From positions 1 through 64,000 of the forward strand of contig PTLL01000001.1 in NCBI GenBank assembly GCA_002938315.1: a stretch of 64,000 nucleotides of DNA. Reading direction: 5' to 3'. The DNA comes from Alphaproteobacteria bacterium MarineAlpha3_Bin2 (GTDB lineage: Bacteria > Pseudomonadota > Alphaproteobacteria > Rhodospirillales > Casp-alpha2). The notes below the pieces were generated by a model. That model was not told the DNA's origin. It saw nothing but the letters and a program-made list of their open reading frames with translations, and did no database searches. The position numbers and the translations under genes were made by a program. Shown here one piece after another: positions 8,616 to 16,862 of this stretch (its first letter is position 1; every line of letters starts with the position of its first letter).

Positions 8616-11600
8616 TTACAATACCGGTTCCTGTTGTAGCGCGTTTGGCGCAACGCCGCCATTAAGGGACGCCAGAAACTTATAGGTGCTGTTGAGGCGC
8701 GGCCGCCACAGGCCGCGGTCCTGCGCTTCCATCAGCCTTTCGCTCATTTCCTTCAAGGCCGCCGGATTGTGCTCTTCCAGGAAGGCGCGCACGTCCTCGT
8801 CGCCCAGATAGGCATCGAAGACGGCGTCAAAATGATGGTCCTTGACGCACCTAGCCGTCGCCGCGAAGGCGAACATGTAATCCACCGTCGCCGCCATCTC
8901 AAACGCCCCCTTGTAGCCGTGGCGCATGACGCCGGCGATCCATTTCGGATTAACCACCCGGGCGCGGACGACGCGGGCGATTTCTTCTTCCAGCGTTTGC
9001 ACCCGGGGGCGTTCCGGGCGCGAATGGTCGTTGTGATAGACGGCGGGCTGGACGCCGGAAAGGGAGCGGACGGCGGCGGTGATGCCGCCTTCGAATTGGT
9101 AATAGTCATCCGAATCCAACAAATCATGTTCGCGGTTATCCTGGTTGTGGACGACGGCCTCGACCTTTCTGAGCCGGGTTTCGAACAAGCCGTGCTGGGC
9201 CTGGCCTTCGACGCCTGAGCCATAGGCATAGCCGCCCCAGGCGACATAGGCGCGGGCCAGGTCTTCGTCGGTCTGCCAGCCCTTCTCGTCAATTAAGGCC
9301 TGCAGCCCGGCGCCGTAGGCACCGGGTTTTGATCCGAACACCCGGAACCCGGCGCGAAGCGCGGCGTCCTCTTCGCTGGCGCCGTCGGCAACCAGGCGCT
9401 GGGCCTCGGTTCGGGTTCTTTCCGCCAGCGGATTGTCTTCATCGCTTTCGTCCAGCGATGCCACTTTGCGGGCCGCCGAATCAAACAGATCAATCAGGTT
9501 GGGGAAGGCGTCGCGGAAAAACCCCGATACCCGGAGCGTCACATCGACCCGTGGCCGGCCCAGCACCGAGACCGGCATGACCTCGAACCCGGTTACCCGC
9601 CGGGACGCCGTGTCCCATTGCGGTTGCACCCCCATCAGCGCCATGCCCTGGGCGATGTCGTCACCGCCGGTGCGCATATTGCTGGTGCCCCAGGCGCTCA
9701 GGGCCATGGTCCGGGGCCAAACGCCATGATCGTGATGATGGCGTTCCATCAACAGGGACGCCGATTTCCAGCCCAGCGTCCAGGCCGCCGGTGTGGGCAC
9801 GGTGCGGGTATCGACGGAATAGAAATTTTTCCCCGTCGGCAGCACCTCGGGTCGGCCACGGGTCGGCGCACCCGACGGGCCGGGCTCGACGAAGCTGCCG
9901 GAAAGCCCGGTCATAAACCCTTCGATCTCGGCAGCCCCCGAAGCCTCCACCGCCGGGCGGAGCGTGGTTTCGATGTATTCCAGCACCGCCAAGGTTTCAT
10001 TCCAGGCGGGATCGGCAGACTGCCGGCCGGACACCAGCCGCGACGCCAATGCCTCCAGCCGCTCGACGGTATCGCCGGTCGTCCGCCACGGATCGTCTTC
10101 TTCAAGAACAGTCTGCAAGGTAACGGGTTTCGGCCCGGTCCAGGGAGCGCCCATCTCACAATCGAGAGGATCGAAATCTAGTTCTAAATCCGCGCACAGC
10201 GCCCGGTGCAGCGACCGGCCCTCGGCCTCATTATCAGCACCGACGCGCGGAATCCGAACCAACGCCACCAACAAATCCGTCAACAGGCCGCCATCGGGCG
10301 AGACGCCGAAAACATGGAGGCCGTCGCGGATCTGCATTTCCTTCAACTCACAGAGATAATTATCAAGCTTGGTGATCGATTGGGTTTCAGCCTCGCCGTC
10401 GGTAATGCCGCAGTCCTGATCGAGGCCGGTCTGCTGGCACAACTCCATAATCTGATGGTTTAGGACATGCAGACGGCGGGGATCGAGGTCCTGGGCTTCA
10501 TAATATTCATCGACAAGTTGTTCCAGGTTGCGAAGCGGCCCATAGCTCTCGGCCCGGCTTAGCGGCGGCGTCAGGTGGTCGATAATGACGGAGCCCAACC
10601 GCCTTTTCGCCTGGGTGCCTTCGCCGGGATCGTTGACGATAAACGGATAGATATTGGGCAGTGCGCCTAAGGCGGCTTCCGGGTAACAAGCACTGGACAA
10701 CGCCAACGCCTTGCCCGGCAACCATTCCAGATTACCGTGTTTGCCGAAATGAACGGCGGCGTCGGCTTTGAACTCGCGGCGCATCCAGGCATAGAAGGCG
10801 AGATAGTTGTGCGGCGGCACCAGGTCCGGGTCGTGGTAGCTTTCTTTTGCGTCGATGTTGTAGCCCCTGGCCGGTTGCAGGGCGACGCAGACATTGCCCA
10901 ACCGGAACGCGGCGATGGCGAAATTGCCGCAATCGACGTCGCCGGGCTGATAAAAAGGATCTTCCTCAGGCGCACCCCAGCGTTCATGAACGGCGTCCTG
11001 CACGGCCTTCGGCAGGGAGCCCAAGAATTGCTGATAATCGGCCATGGAAAGCGTTTCGGATACGGTGCGGCTTGAAAGCGCCCCAAAATCATTGGTTGGC
11101 CCGGCCATTATGCGCTCGATCAAGGCGGCGCCATCGGCCGGAATATCGCTGACGGCATAGCCCTCTTTTTCCAATGCCCGCAATACATAGACGGCGCCGG
11201 CGGGGGTATCCAGGCCGACGCCATTGCCGAGGCGCCCGTCACGGTTGGGATAGTTGGCCAAGACCAGGGCGACACGCCGTTCCGCTACCGGTTTCAGCCG
11301 TAGCGCCGCCCAGTTGGCGGCCATTTCGGAAACGAATTGAATGCGGTCGGCAACCGGTTCGTATTCGACGATATCGGTTTCCGTCAATTCATCGCGGCGT
11401 TTCAAGCCTTTGAACGACACCGCCCGGCTCATTACCCTGCCATCGACTTCGGGCAGCGCCACGTTCATGGCGATATCGCGGGGGCCGAGGCCGCGTTTGG
11501 CGTGGTGCCAGTCGTGCTCATTGCCGCCGGAAAACACCACTTGTAAGACCACGGGGCCAGGTTGTTCCGGTTTCGAAATAGCATCGAAGGGGGTCGATGT

Positions 11601-12434
11601 CCGTGGGACACCGGGCACCGAGACGGCGAATCCGGTGGCGTTGAGAATGACATCGGGGCTGCCCCCGACGAGCAATTCTTCCAACGTCGCTGCGGCCACC
11701 GGGTCCTTAAGACTGGCGACAAAAACCGGAAGCGCGTTCAGCCCGGCCGCGGCCAGGCCTTCGATGAGGGCGTCGATGACCTTGAGGTTTCCGGATTGAA
11801 CCAAGGCTCGGTAAAACACCAAGGCGGCGGTTGGCGCATCCTTTTTCCAGGCCGTCTTGACCGCGTTCAAGTCCGGAAATTCAAGCCCCGGCCAGTAAAG
11901 CCCGGCCCTAACCAGGGGCCGGGGTTCGCGCCAATCCGTCTCGACGCCGATGAGGCTGGCAGCGAAATTCAAAAAATCCAGGGCATTGTCAGGGCCGCCG
12001 TGAACGCCGTACTGCCAAAGGCGATGCTGGGCCTCTGCGGATATCGTGGACAATGCCGCCAGTTCGGGGTCGGGTTGATCGTCGCCGGGCAGAAAGGCGA
12101 CGGGAATGTTTTGCTCCCGGCAGATACGGGTAATGGTGTCGGTGCCATGGGGCCAATAGCCACGCCCCCCCAATAACCGGACGATGACAAGTTTGGCATG
12201 GGCGATGATATCCTCACCGTAATGATCAACGGAATGATCATTGCCCAGGTGCAACAGACTGGCCAGACGGAGGCTGGGAAAGTCCTCGCCGTTAAGCTTG
12301 GCGCGTGCTTGCGCTATTGCCGACAATTCTGTATCGGCCGCCGACAGCACGATGATATCACCCGGCGTTTGACCCAAATCGACGGCGTGGGATCCGTCAT
12401 TGATGGCGCCGGGTTCGGCAGCGAGAAGATGCAT
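8616..12434 (-). CDS. cobN: Cobaltochelatase subunit CobN
   Basis: Large subunit (1272 aa, normal family length) of the ATP-dependent cobaltochelatase that inserts Co2+ into hydrogenobyrinic acid a,c-diamide in the aerobic route. Recognisable blocks are NYPNRDGRLGNGVGLDTP near residue 393, AVHFGKHGNLEWLPGKALAL near 553, and the C-terminal GYKGAFEMAATVDYMFAFA. The AAA+ partners CobS and CobT (chelatase subunits) are not in the window. CobN is related to magnesium chelatase BchH/ChlH, but the cob neighbourhood decides for CobN. It is followed by cobO after 14 bp and preceded by cobP after 14 bp. Confidence 0.96.
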   Translation of the reverse strand: MHLLAAEPGAINDGSHAVDLGQTPGDIIVLSAADTELSAIAQARAKLNGEDFPSLRLASLLHLGNDHSVDHYGEDIIAHAKLVIVRLLGGRGYWPHGTDTITRICREQNIPVAFLPGDDQPDPELAALSTISAEAQHRLWQYGVHGGPDNALDFLNFAASLIGVETDWREPRPLVRAGLYWPGLEFPDLNAVKTAWKKDAPTAALVFYRALVQSGNLKVIDALIEGLAAAGLNALPVFVASLKDPVAAATLEELLVGGSPDVILNATGFAVSVPGVPRTSTPFDAISKPEQPGPVVLQVVFSGGNEHDWHHAKRGLGPRDIAMNVALPEVDGRVMSRAVSFKGLKRRDELTETDIVEYEPVADRIQFVSEMAANWAALRLKPVAERRVALVLANYPNRDGRLGNGVGLDTPAGAVYVLRALEKEGYAVSDIPADGAALIERIMAGPTNDFGALSSRTVSETLSMADYQQFLGSLPKAVQDAVHERWGAPEEDPFYQPGDVDCGNFAIAAFRLGNVCVALQPARGYNIDAKESYHDPDLVPPHNYLAFYAWMRREFKADAAVHFGKHGNLEWLPGKALALSSACYPEAALGALPNIYPFIVNDPGEGTQAKRRLGSVIIDHLTPPLSRAESYGPLRNLEQLVDEYYEAQDLDPRRLHVLNHQIMELCQQTGLDQDCGITDGEAETQSITKLDNYLCELKEMQIRDGLHVFGVSPDGGLLTDLLVALVRIPRVGADNEAEGRSLHRALCADLELDFDPLDCEMGAPWTGPKPVTLQTVLEEDDPWRTTGDTVERLEALASRLVSGRQSADPAWNETLAVLEYIETTLRPAVEASGAAEIEGFMTGLSGSFVEPGPSGAPTRGRPEVLPTGKNFYSVDTRTVPTPAAWTLGWKSASLLMERHHHDHGVWPRTMALSAWGTSNMRTGGDDIAQGMALMGVQPQWDTASRRVTGFEVMPVSVLGRPRVDVTLRVSGFFRDAFPNLIDLFDSAARKVASLDESDEDNPLAERTRTEAQRLVADGASEEDAALRAGFRVFGSKPGAYGAGLQALIDEKGWQTDEDLARAYVAWGGYAYGSGVEGQAQHGLFETRLRKVEAVVHNQDNREHDLLDSDDYYQFEGGITAAVRSLSGVQPAVYHNDHSRPERPRVQTLEEEIARVVRARVVNPKWIAGVMRHGYKGAFEMAATVDYMFAFAATARCVKDHHFDAVFDAYLGDEDVRAFLEEHNPAALKEMSERLMEAQDRGLWRPRLNSTYKFLASLNGGVAPNALQQEPVL

Positions 12435-12448
12435 AAGCGTGAGGCCCT

Positions 12449-12970
12449 TTAATCCTTCAATACGTGCGCAAGGCCCGCATGCATCACCACCACCCGGTCG
12501 GCGGCGGCGGCGACAGCCTGATTCAAGCGCCCGGCATTGTCCATATAGGCCCGCGCCAAGGCATTGTCAGGCACTATTCCCAATCCAACCTCATTAGAGA
12601 CTAATACCACCGGCGCGGCACACAATCCCAAGCCATCTATCAAAGCATCAATATCCGTTTTCACCTCACGGCCCGCCGCCATGATATTTGAAAGCCACAG
12701 CGTCAGACAATCCACCAGCACCGGCGTTTCCCCCTTGGAATGACCGGCAAGCCAAGCGGCAAGGTCCAATGGCTCTTCAACGGTTTCCCAATCGGGGCCG
12801 CGTCTTAATCGGTGTTCCTCGATCCGTGCCGCCATTTCCGTATCCCCGGCTGCCGCGGTGGCCAGGTAGATTTTGTTGGCATGAGTGTTGAGAAGGTTTT
12901 CCGCGTACAGGCTTTTGCCCGATCGCGCCCCGCCCAGAACCATGGTCACTGGGGGTAATAGGGGGTTCAT
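12449..12970 (-). CDS. cobP: Bifunctional adenosylcobinamide kinase / guanylyltransferase CobP (CobU)
   Basis: Enzyme (173 aa) that phosphorylates adenosylcobinamide and transfers GMP to give adenosylcobinamide-GDP. The P-loop VLGGARSGKSLYAENLL lies near residues 11-27, with the downstream VLVDCLTLWLSNIM near 84-97 and VSNEVGLGIVPDNALARAYMD written here in two parts: VSNEVGLGIVP and NALARAYMD near 124-143. I place the start at the ATG at 12970 because it overlaps the cobC stop as ATGA; a longer frame reaching 13006 adds 12 non-conserved residues. Confidence 0.95.
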   Translation of the reverse strand: MNPLLPPVTMVLGGARSGKSLYAENLLNTHANKIYLATAAAGDTEMAARIEEHRLRRGPDWETVEEPLDLAAWLAGHSKGETPVLVDCLTLWLSNIMAAGREVKTDIDALIDGLGLCAAPVVLVSNEVGLGIVPDNALARAYMDNAGRLNQAVAAAADRVVVMHAGLAHVLKD

Positions 12971-13599
12971 TCCTGAACCACCCGGTTGACACCGACCACC
13001 CGCCACACCCCGCCTTTCCCCCTGAGCAATCCGTCTTCGACGTTCTCAAAAATGCTGACGGACAAGGTATCGACCCGGATCGCCATGCCTTGTTCCGGTT
13101 CCAGCTTCAGGGCCACGGCCATGGCGGCACGGATGGTGCCGCCATGGGCGACGGCGACGATATTGCGGCCTTTGTGCTGTTCGCCTAAACGGTCAATGAC
13201 GACACCGGTGCGGGCGATCTGATCGGCGAAGCTTTCGCCGCCGGGGGGCCGGTTGCGAGTCGGGTCGGACCAATAAATATTGTAGGTTTCAGGATCAGCT
13301 TTCATCATCTGGTTCCAGGACAACCCCTGCCAGTCGCCGAAATTCTGTTCACCAAGGTCCTCCTCGACGATCGGTTCGGGAAAGTCGAGCCCGGCCTCGG
13401 CAATAGCTTGGGCGGTTTTCTTGGTGCGCGTCAAATGGCTGGTGAACCAAACCGCATCTTTGGGAAGAACCTGGGCCAGGGTCTTGAAATGGGCGGTATC
13501 GGAAACATCGCAATCGATGTCGCTGGACCCGTAAATCATGCCCTCACCGTTCACGACCGGTGCGTGGCGTACCCACCACCACCGGGTCACGTCGCTCAT
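12967..13599 (-). CDS. cobC: Histidine phosphatase family protein, probable alpha-ribazole phosphatase CobC
   Basis: A 210-aa phosphoglycerate-mutase-like phosphatase. The phosphohistidine motif is WVRHAPV near residues 9-15 (RHA instead of the usual RHG), with the second catalytic His in NIVAVAHGGTIRAAMA near residues 145-160. Between cobP and cobS, with 4-bp overlaps on both sides, it most likely removes the 5' phosphate from alpha-ribazole phosphate or from the final cobalamin phosphate. Family membership is certain; the substrate is inferred from context. Confidence 0.88.
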   Translation of the reverse strand: MSDVTRWWWVRHAPVVNGEGMIYGSSDIDCDVSDTAHFKTLAQVLPKDAVWFTSHLTRTKKTAQAIAEAGLDFPEPIVEEDLGEQNFGDWQGLSWNQMMKADPETYNIYWSDPTRNRPPGGESFADQIARTGVVIDRLGEQHKGRNIVAVAHGGTIRAAMAVALKLEPEQGMAIRVDTLSVSIFENVEDGLLRGKGGVWRVVGVNRVVQE

Positions 13600-14426
13600 A
13601 GCGCTGCCGCCGCGGCAATCAGGATGGCGGTTTCCGCCGCCTGTTGCTGGGCGCCCAACACGTCGCCTGTAATGCCGCCGATCTGGCGATTAGCCAACCA
13701 AGCGACAAACGTCGCCGCCAGTGCGCCGCCGGCTAGCGCCACCACGCCGCCCCAGGGTCCAAGGAACAGAAACGACAGCAACGCCCCCAACGCTAATCCC
13801 TTCATCCAGCCTTCCCGGTCGGGGGTCCCGGCCTTGGCGGCTAAACCGGATTTTCGGGCCGGTTCCATAAAATGCATGGCCGCCGGTAACAATCCACGCG
13901 ACAGGGCGGCGGCGGCGATCAAGGCGGCCGCCCCTAGGCCAGGCCCGGGAAGGCCGGCCAATATCCCGGCACGGATTCCGACGGAAAAAATCACCGCCAG
14001 CACGCCGAAGGTGCCAATTCGCGAATCGTGCATTATTTTCAGTTTTGCCGCCTTCGTGCTGCCGCCACCGAAACCGTCGGCGACGTCGGCTAGCCCATCT
14101 TCGTGCAGGGCGCCGGTGACCAAGGCGGCCACCGCCAAGGCGATCAAGGCACAGGCCAGGGGGTGCAGATTTAGGCTTGCACCGGCCATCAGCGACAGGC
14201 CGGCGATCACGCCAATGACGGCACCGACCAGGGGAAAGGCGCGAGACGCCGCGCCCAGGCTACCTTTCTTGCCCGCGCCCTTGACCGAAGGAAATGGAAG
14301 ACGAGTCAAAAAGGAGCCGGACACGCAGCAATCGCGTCCCAAAGCGGTAAGCTCGGTTGCGAGAAAATCCCTGATTTCGTTCCACTTATCCAAATTACAG
14401 ATCCTTGCCAAGCGGGGGCCGATCAA
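13596..14426 (-). CDS. cobS: Adenosylcobinamide-GDP ribazoletransferase CobS (CobV)
   Basis: Membrane-bound cobalamin synthase (276 aa) that joins adenosylcobinamide-GDP to alpha-ribazole (phosphate). The family signature ALHEDGLADVADGFGGGSTK lies near residues 106-125, followed by KIMHDSRIGTFGVLAV, and FLTRLPFP near residues 43-50. Multiple hydrophobic Ala/Gly/Leu-rich segments agree with an inner-membrane location. It is the first gene of the minus-strand run leading down to cobO/cobQ and is divergent from cobT, with 92 bp between. Confidence 0.95.
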   Translation of the reverse strand: MIGPRLARICNLDKWNEIRDFLATELTALGRDCCVSGSFLTRLPFPSVKGAGKKGSLGAASRAFPLVGAVIGVIAGLSLMAGASLNLHPLACALIALAVAALVTGALHEDGLADVADGFGGGSTKAAKLKIMHDSRIGTFGVLAVIFSVGIRAGILAGLPGPGLGAAALIAAAALSRGLLPAAMHFMEPARKSGLAAKAGTPDREGWMKGLALGALLSFLFLGPWGGVVALAGGALAATFVAWLANRQIGGITGDVLGAQQQAAETAILIAAAAAL

Positions 14427-14518
14427 TATTAATTTCTCAGGCGCACCAACGCCTGTTTTCGGTTATAGGTTAAGGCGGACACAAATAAAATTACTGGATT
14501 TAGGAATCATTATTATTC

Positions 14519-15544
14519 ATGATACCCCTTCCCGCCCTTCAAAGCCTCGATGACATTCAAAAAGCCCTGGCCACCCTGCCCGAACCGGATCAGGATGCCG
14601 CCGACGCGGCGCACAAACGCGAACCACAATTGACCAAGCCGCCTGGAGCGCTCGGCCGATTGGAGGATTTGGTTGTCTGGCTCAGCCAATGGCAGGGCCG
14701 CCATCCCCCGGCCATGGGGACGCCCAAGGCTCAGGTATTCGCTGGAAATCACGGTGTCACCGGTAAGGGTGTTTCCGCCTACCCCGCCGACGTCACCGCC
14801 CAGATGGTCGCCAACTTCGAGGCCGGGGGCGCCGCCATTAATCAGCTTTGCCAGGCGTTCGGCGTTGGCTTCGCCATTGATGCGTTGGCCCTGGACCGGC
14901 CGACGAAAGACTTCACCGAGGGCGCCGCCATGACGGAAGCCGAATTTCTCGATGCTTTCGTCTTCGGCATGGGCGCCGTCAACGACGGCACCGATGTATT
15001 GTGCCTAGGCGAAATGGGGATTGGTAATACAACGGCGGCGGCGGCCATTTCCCTAGGCCTGTTTGGCGGCGATCCAAAAGACTGGACCGGCATGGGCACC
15101 GGCGTTAGCGGCGAGGCGTTGACCAAAAAAACCGAAATCGTCGGCACCGCCGTCGCTGCGCAAGCGAAGGCTGCATCTAACCCGTTGCAGGTTCTCCGCT
15201 GTCTCGGCGGGCGGGAAATGGTGGCTATCGCCGGGGCGGTGCTCGCAGCCCGGTACCGAAACGTGCCGGTGCTGCTCGACGGCTATGTCGCCACCGCCTC
15301 CGCGGCCCCGCTGGAAGCCGCCCAGCCCGGAGCGTTGGATCATTGTCAGGTCGGACACGTCTCGGCCGAGCCGGGGCACACTCTGCTGCTTGAAAAACTG
15401 GGGAAAACGCCACTGTTGAATTTGGAAATGCGGTTGGGCGAAGCCACCGGGGCGGTCATGGCGGTCCAGGTTCTACGCGCTGCAGTGGCCTGCCACAACG
15501 GCATGGCAACCTTCGAAGACGCCGCAATCAGCGGCAAAAATTAG
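14519..15544 (+). CDS. cobT: Nicotinate-nucleotide--dimethylbenzimidazole phosphoribosyltransferase CobT
   Basis: Makes alpha-ribazole 5'-phosphate from nicotinate mononucleotide and dimethylbenzimidazole, the lower-ligand branch of B12 synthesis. Hallmarks in the 341 aa are TKPPGALGRLEDLVVWLSQ near residues 40-58, FAGNHGVTGKGVSAYP near 75-90, LCLGEMGIGNTTAAAAI near 162-178, and the catalytic Glu in LNLEMRLGEATGAVMA near 302-317. It is divergent from cobS, so the 92-bp gap 14427-14518 should hold both promoters. It ends 8 bp before the convergent EAL-like gene. It is not the chelatase subunit also called CobT. Confidence 0.96.
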   Translation: MIPLPALQSLDDIQKALATLPEPDQDAADAAHKREPQLTKPPGALGRLEDLVVWLSQWQGRHPPAMGTPKAQVFAGNHGVTGKGVSAYPADVTAQMVANFEAGGAAINQLCQAFGVGFAIDALALDRPTKDFTEGAAMTEAEFLDAFVFGMGAVNDGTDVLCLGEMGIGNTTAAAAISLGLFGGDPKDWTGMGTGVSGEALTKKTEIVGTAVAAQAKAASNPLQVLRCLGGREMVAIAGAVLAARYRNVPVLLDGYVATASAAPLEAAQPGALDHCQVGHVSAEPGHTLLLEKLGKTPLLNLEMRLGEATGAVMAVQVLRAAVACHNGMATFEDAAISGKN

Positions 15545-15552
15545 GTAATCGC

Positions 15553-16848
15553 TTATTCTTCTTCGAGGAACATGTCGGCCTCGCTACGCTCAATCCGGCG
15601 TTTGAGTTTGAGCATTTCGAGACGGCGACCGTCCTCGGTTATCAAATTTTCAATGTAGCGCCCCTGGAACAGGTTGATGCCCATGGAGCGTCCGAAATCG
15701 ACGGATTCGCGATTGTCGCAACGGCACATAATCACCCGGTCCGGGCCTCCGGTTTTGACAATATTTTTTAATTTTGAATGCAATTCATCGCCACCGTCTG
15801 CCAAATCGGGGTGCCAAATCAACTTCGACAAATCGGCCCCCAGACGTTCGCGGTCAATGAAACCGATGGTTTCCATGGTCAATCCGTCGAGGCAAACCTT
15901 GTATCCCTTTTCCTGGACGAATTCGCGGGCGAACACATAGGCGCTGAGGTCACAGAAGATATCTTCCTTTTGCAACTCGATGATCATGGTACCCCGTCGC
16001 CCAGCGGCGATGTTGTCGTCGAAAGCCTGAAAATCCGGCGACAACACTGTGGCGATGTTGATGTTGAAACTGATGTCACCTGAAAAGGAGATACTGTCGG
16101 TCTTGGTCAGCATCGACAGCATGCGCCGGTCCAGCGTCATGGTCAGGTGTTGGAACAGCCACCGGTTGGCAACCAGATTAACGTCCGGCAGCATGGTTTC
16201 GCGCAAATCCTTAATCGAAATGAACAGTTCCGAGAACAACTGCTCTGGCACCATTTGCGCATCCAACCGGCAAATGAACTGACGGCGCACCAAATTCGAC
16301 AGATCAGCCCGGCTGAGCGCGGTTTCAACCCTGGCCAAAACCTTGGGCGTCAAGGGTTCGCCCTTTTCCTGTTTCGCCTTCAGGGCGGCGCGGGCATCCA
16401 TCCGGCCACGAACCTCGGTTTGGCGTTTTTTCTCCGCTTGCGCCAGACTTTGGACGCTTTGAAGTACGGCATCGAAATCCTGTTCGGCGTCGTACCAGGT
16501 GGTGAATTTTTGATCGGATGACTGTTCCTCGGAGACTAGGGGGTCGTCATCAAATAAATAACGGATCTGTTGGACCGCGGTTTCGACCTGCGGATGGGCC
16601 GTATCCTTATATATAACGAAGATGTCCGAATTTTTGACCGTAAAGACTTGAGCGTCCATAGAGGTGAGCAGCGACTCGAAATTACCGGCAGCGGTACGGA
16701 TATGCTGATCGCGACGGTTTATGGGCCTAAGCAGGGAAAGGTGCAGATGGGCGACCTTGCGTCCATCTTTATGTTTTTCCAGCCGATGCATGTAATCCAG
16801 CAGCAGACTTTCCTGATACGGGAGTTGTTTTTCCGGGGCTGTTGCCAT
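15553..16848 (-). CDS. Degenerate EAL-domain protein (paralogue A of a tandem pair)
   Basis: A 431-aa soluble protein without signal peptide. The N-terminal half (about residues 1-130) shows alpha/beta spacing like a degenerate GGDEF domain, with VFTVKNSDIFVIYKD but no GGDEF motif. The C-terminal half resembles an EAL domain stripped of catalysis: ISFNINIATVLSPDF matches the Asn strand, MIIELQKEDIF the Glu strand, VCLDGLTMETIGFID the DDFG site with the second Asp lost, and MGINLFQGRYIE the terminal QG motif. No EAL motif is seen. It is clearly homologous to the next gene upstream over its whole length. A catalytically dead c-di-GMP sensor or a protein-interaction module is possible; function unknown. 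Confidence 0.75.
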   Translation of the reverse strand: MATAPEKQLPYQESLLLDYMHRLEKHKDGRKVAHLHLSLLRPINRRDQHIRTAAGNFESLLTSMDAQVFTVKNSDIFVIYKDTAHPQVETAVQQIRYLFDDDPLVSEEQSSDQKFTTWYDAEQDFDAVLQSVQSLAQAEKKRQTEVRGRMDARAALKAKQEKGEPLTPKVLARVETALSRADLSNLVRRQFICRLDAQMVPEQLFSELFISIKDLRETMLPDVNLVANRWLFQHLTMTLDRRMLSMLTKTDSISFSGDISFNINIATVLSPDFQAFDDNIAAGRRGTMIIELQKEDIFCDLSAYVFAREFVQEKGYKVCLDGLTMETIGFIDRERLGADLSKLIWHPDLADGGDELHSKLKNIVKTGGPDRVIMCRCDNRESVDFGRSMGINLFQGRYIENLITEDGRRLEMLKLKRRIERSEADMFLEEE

Positions 16849-16862
16849 GCTTCAGACCCTTT

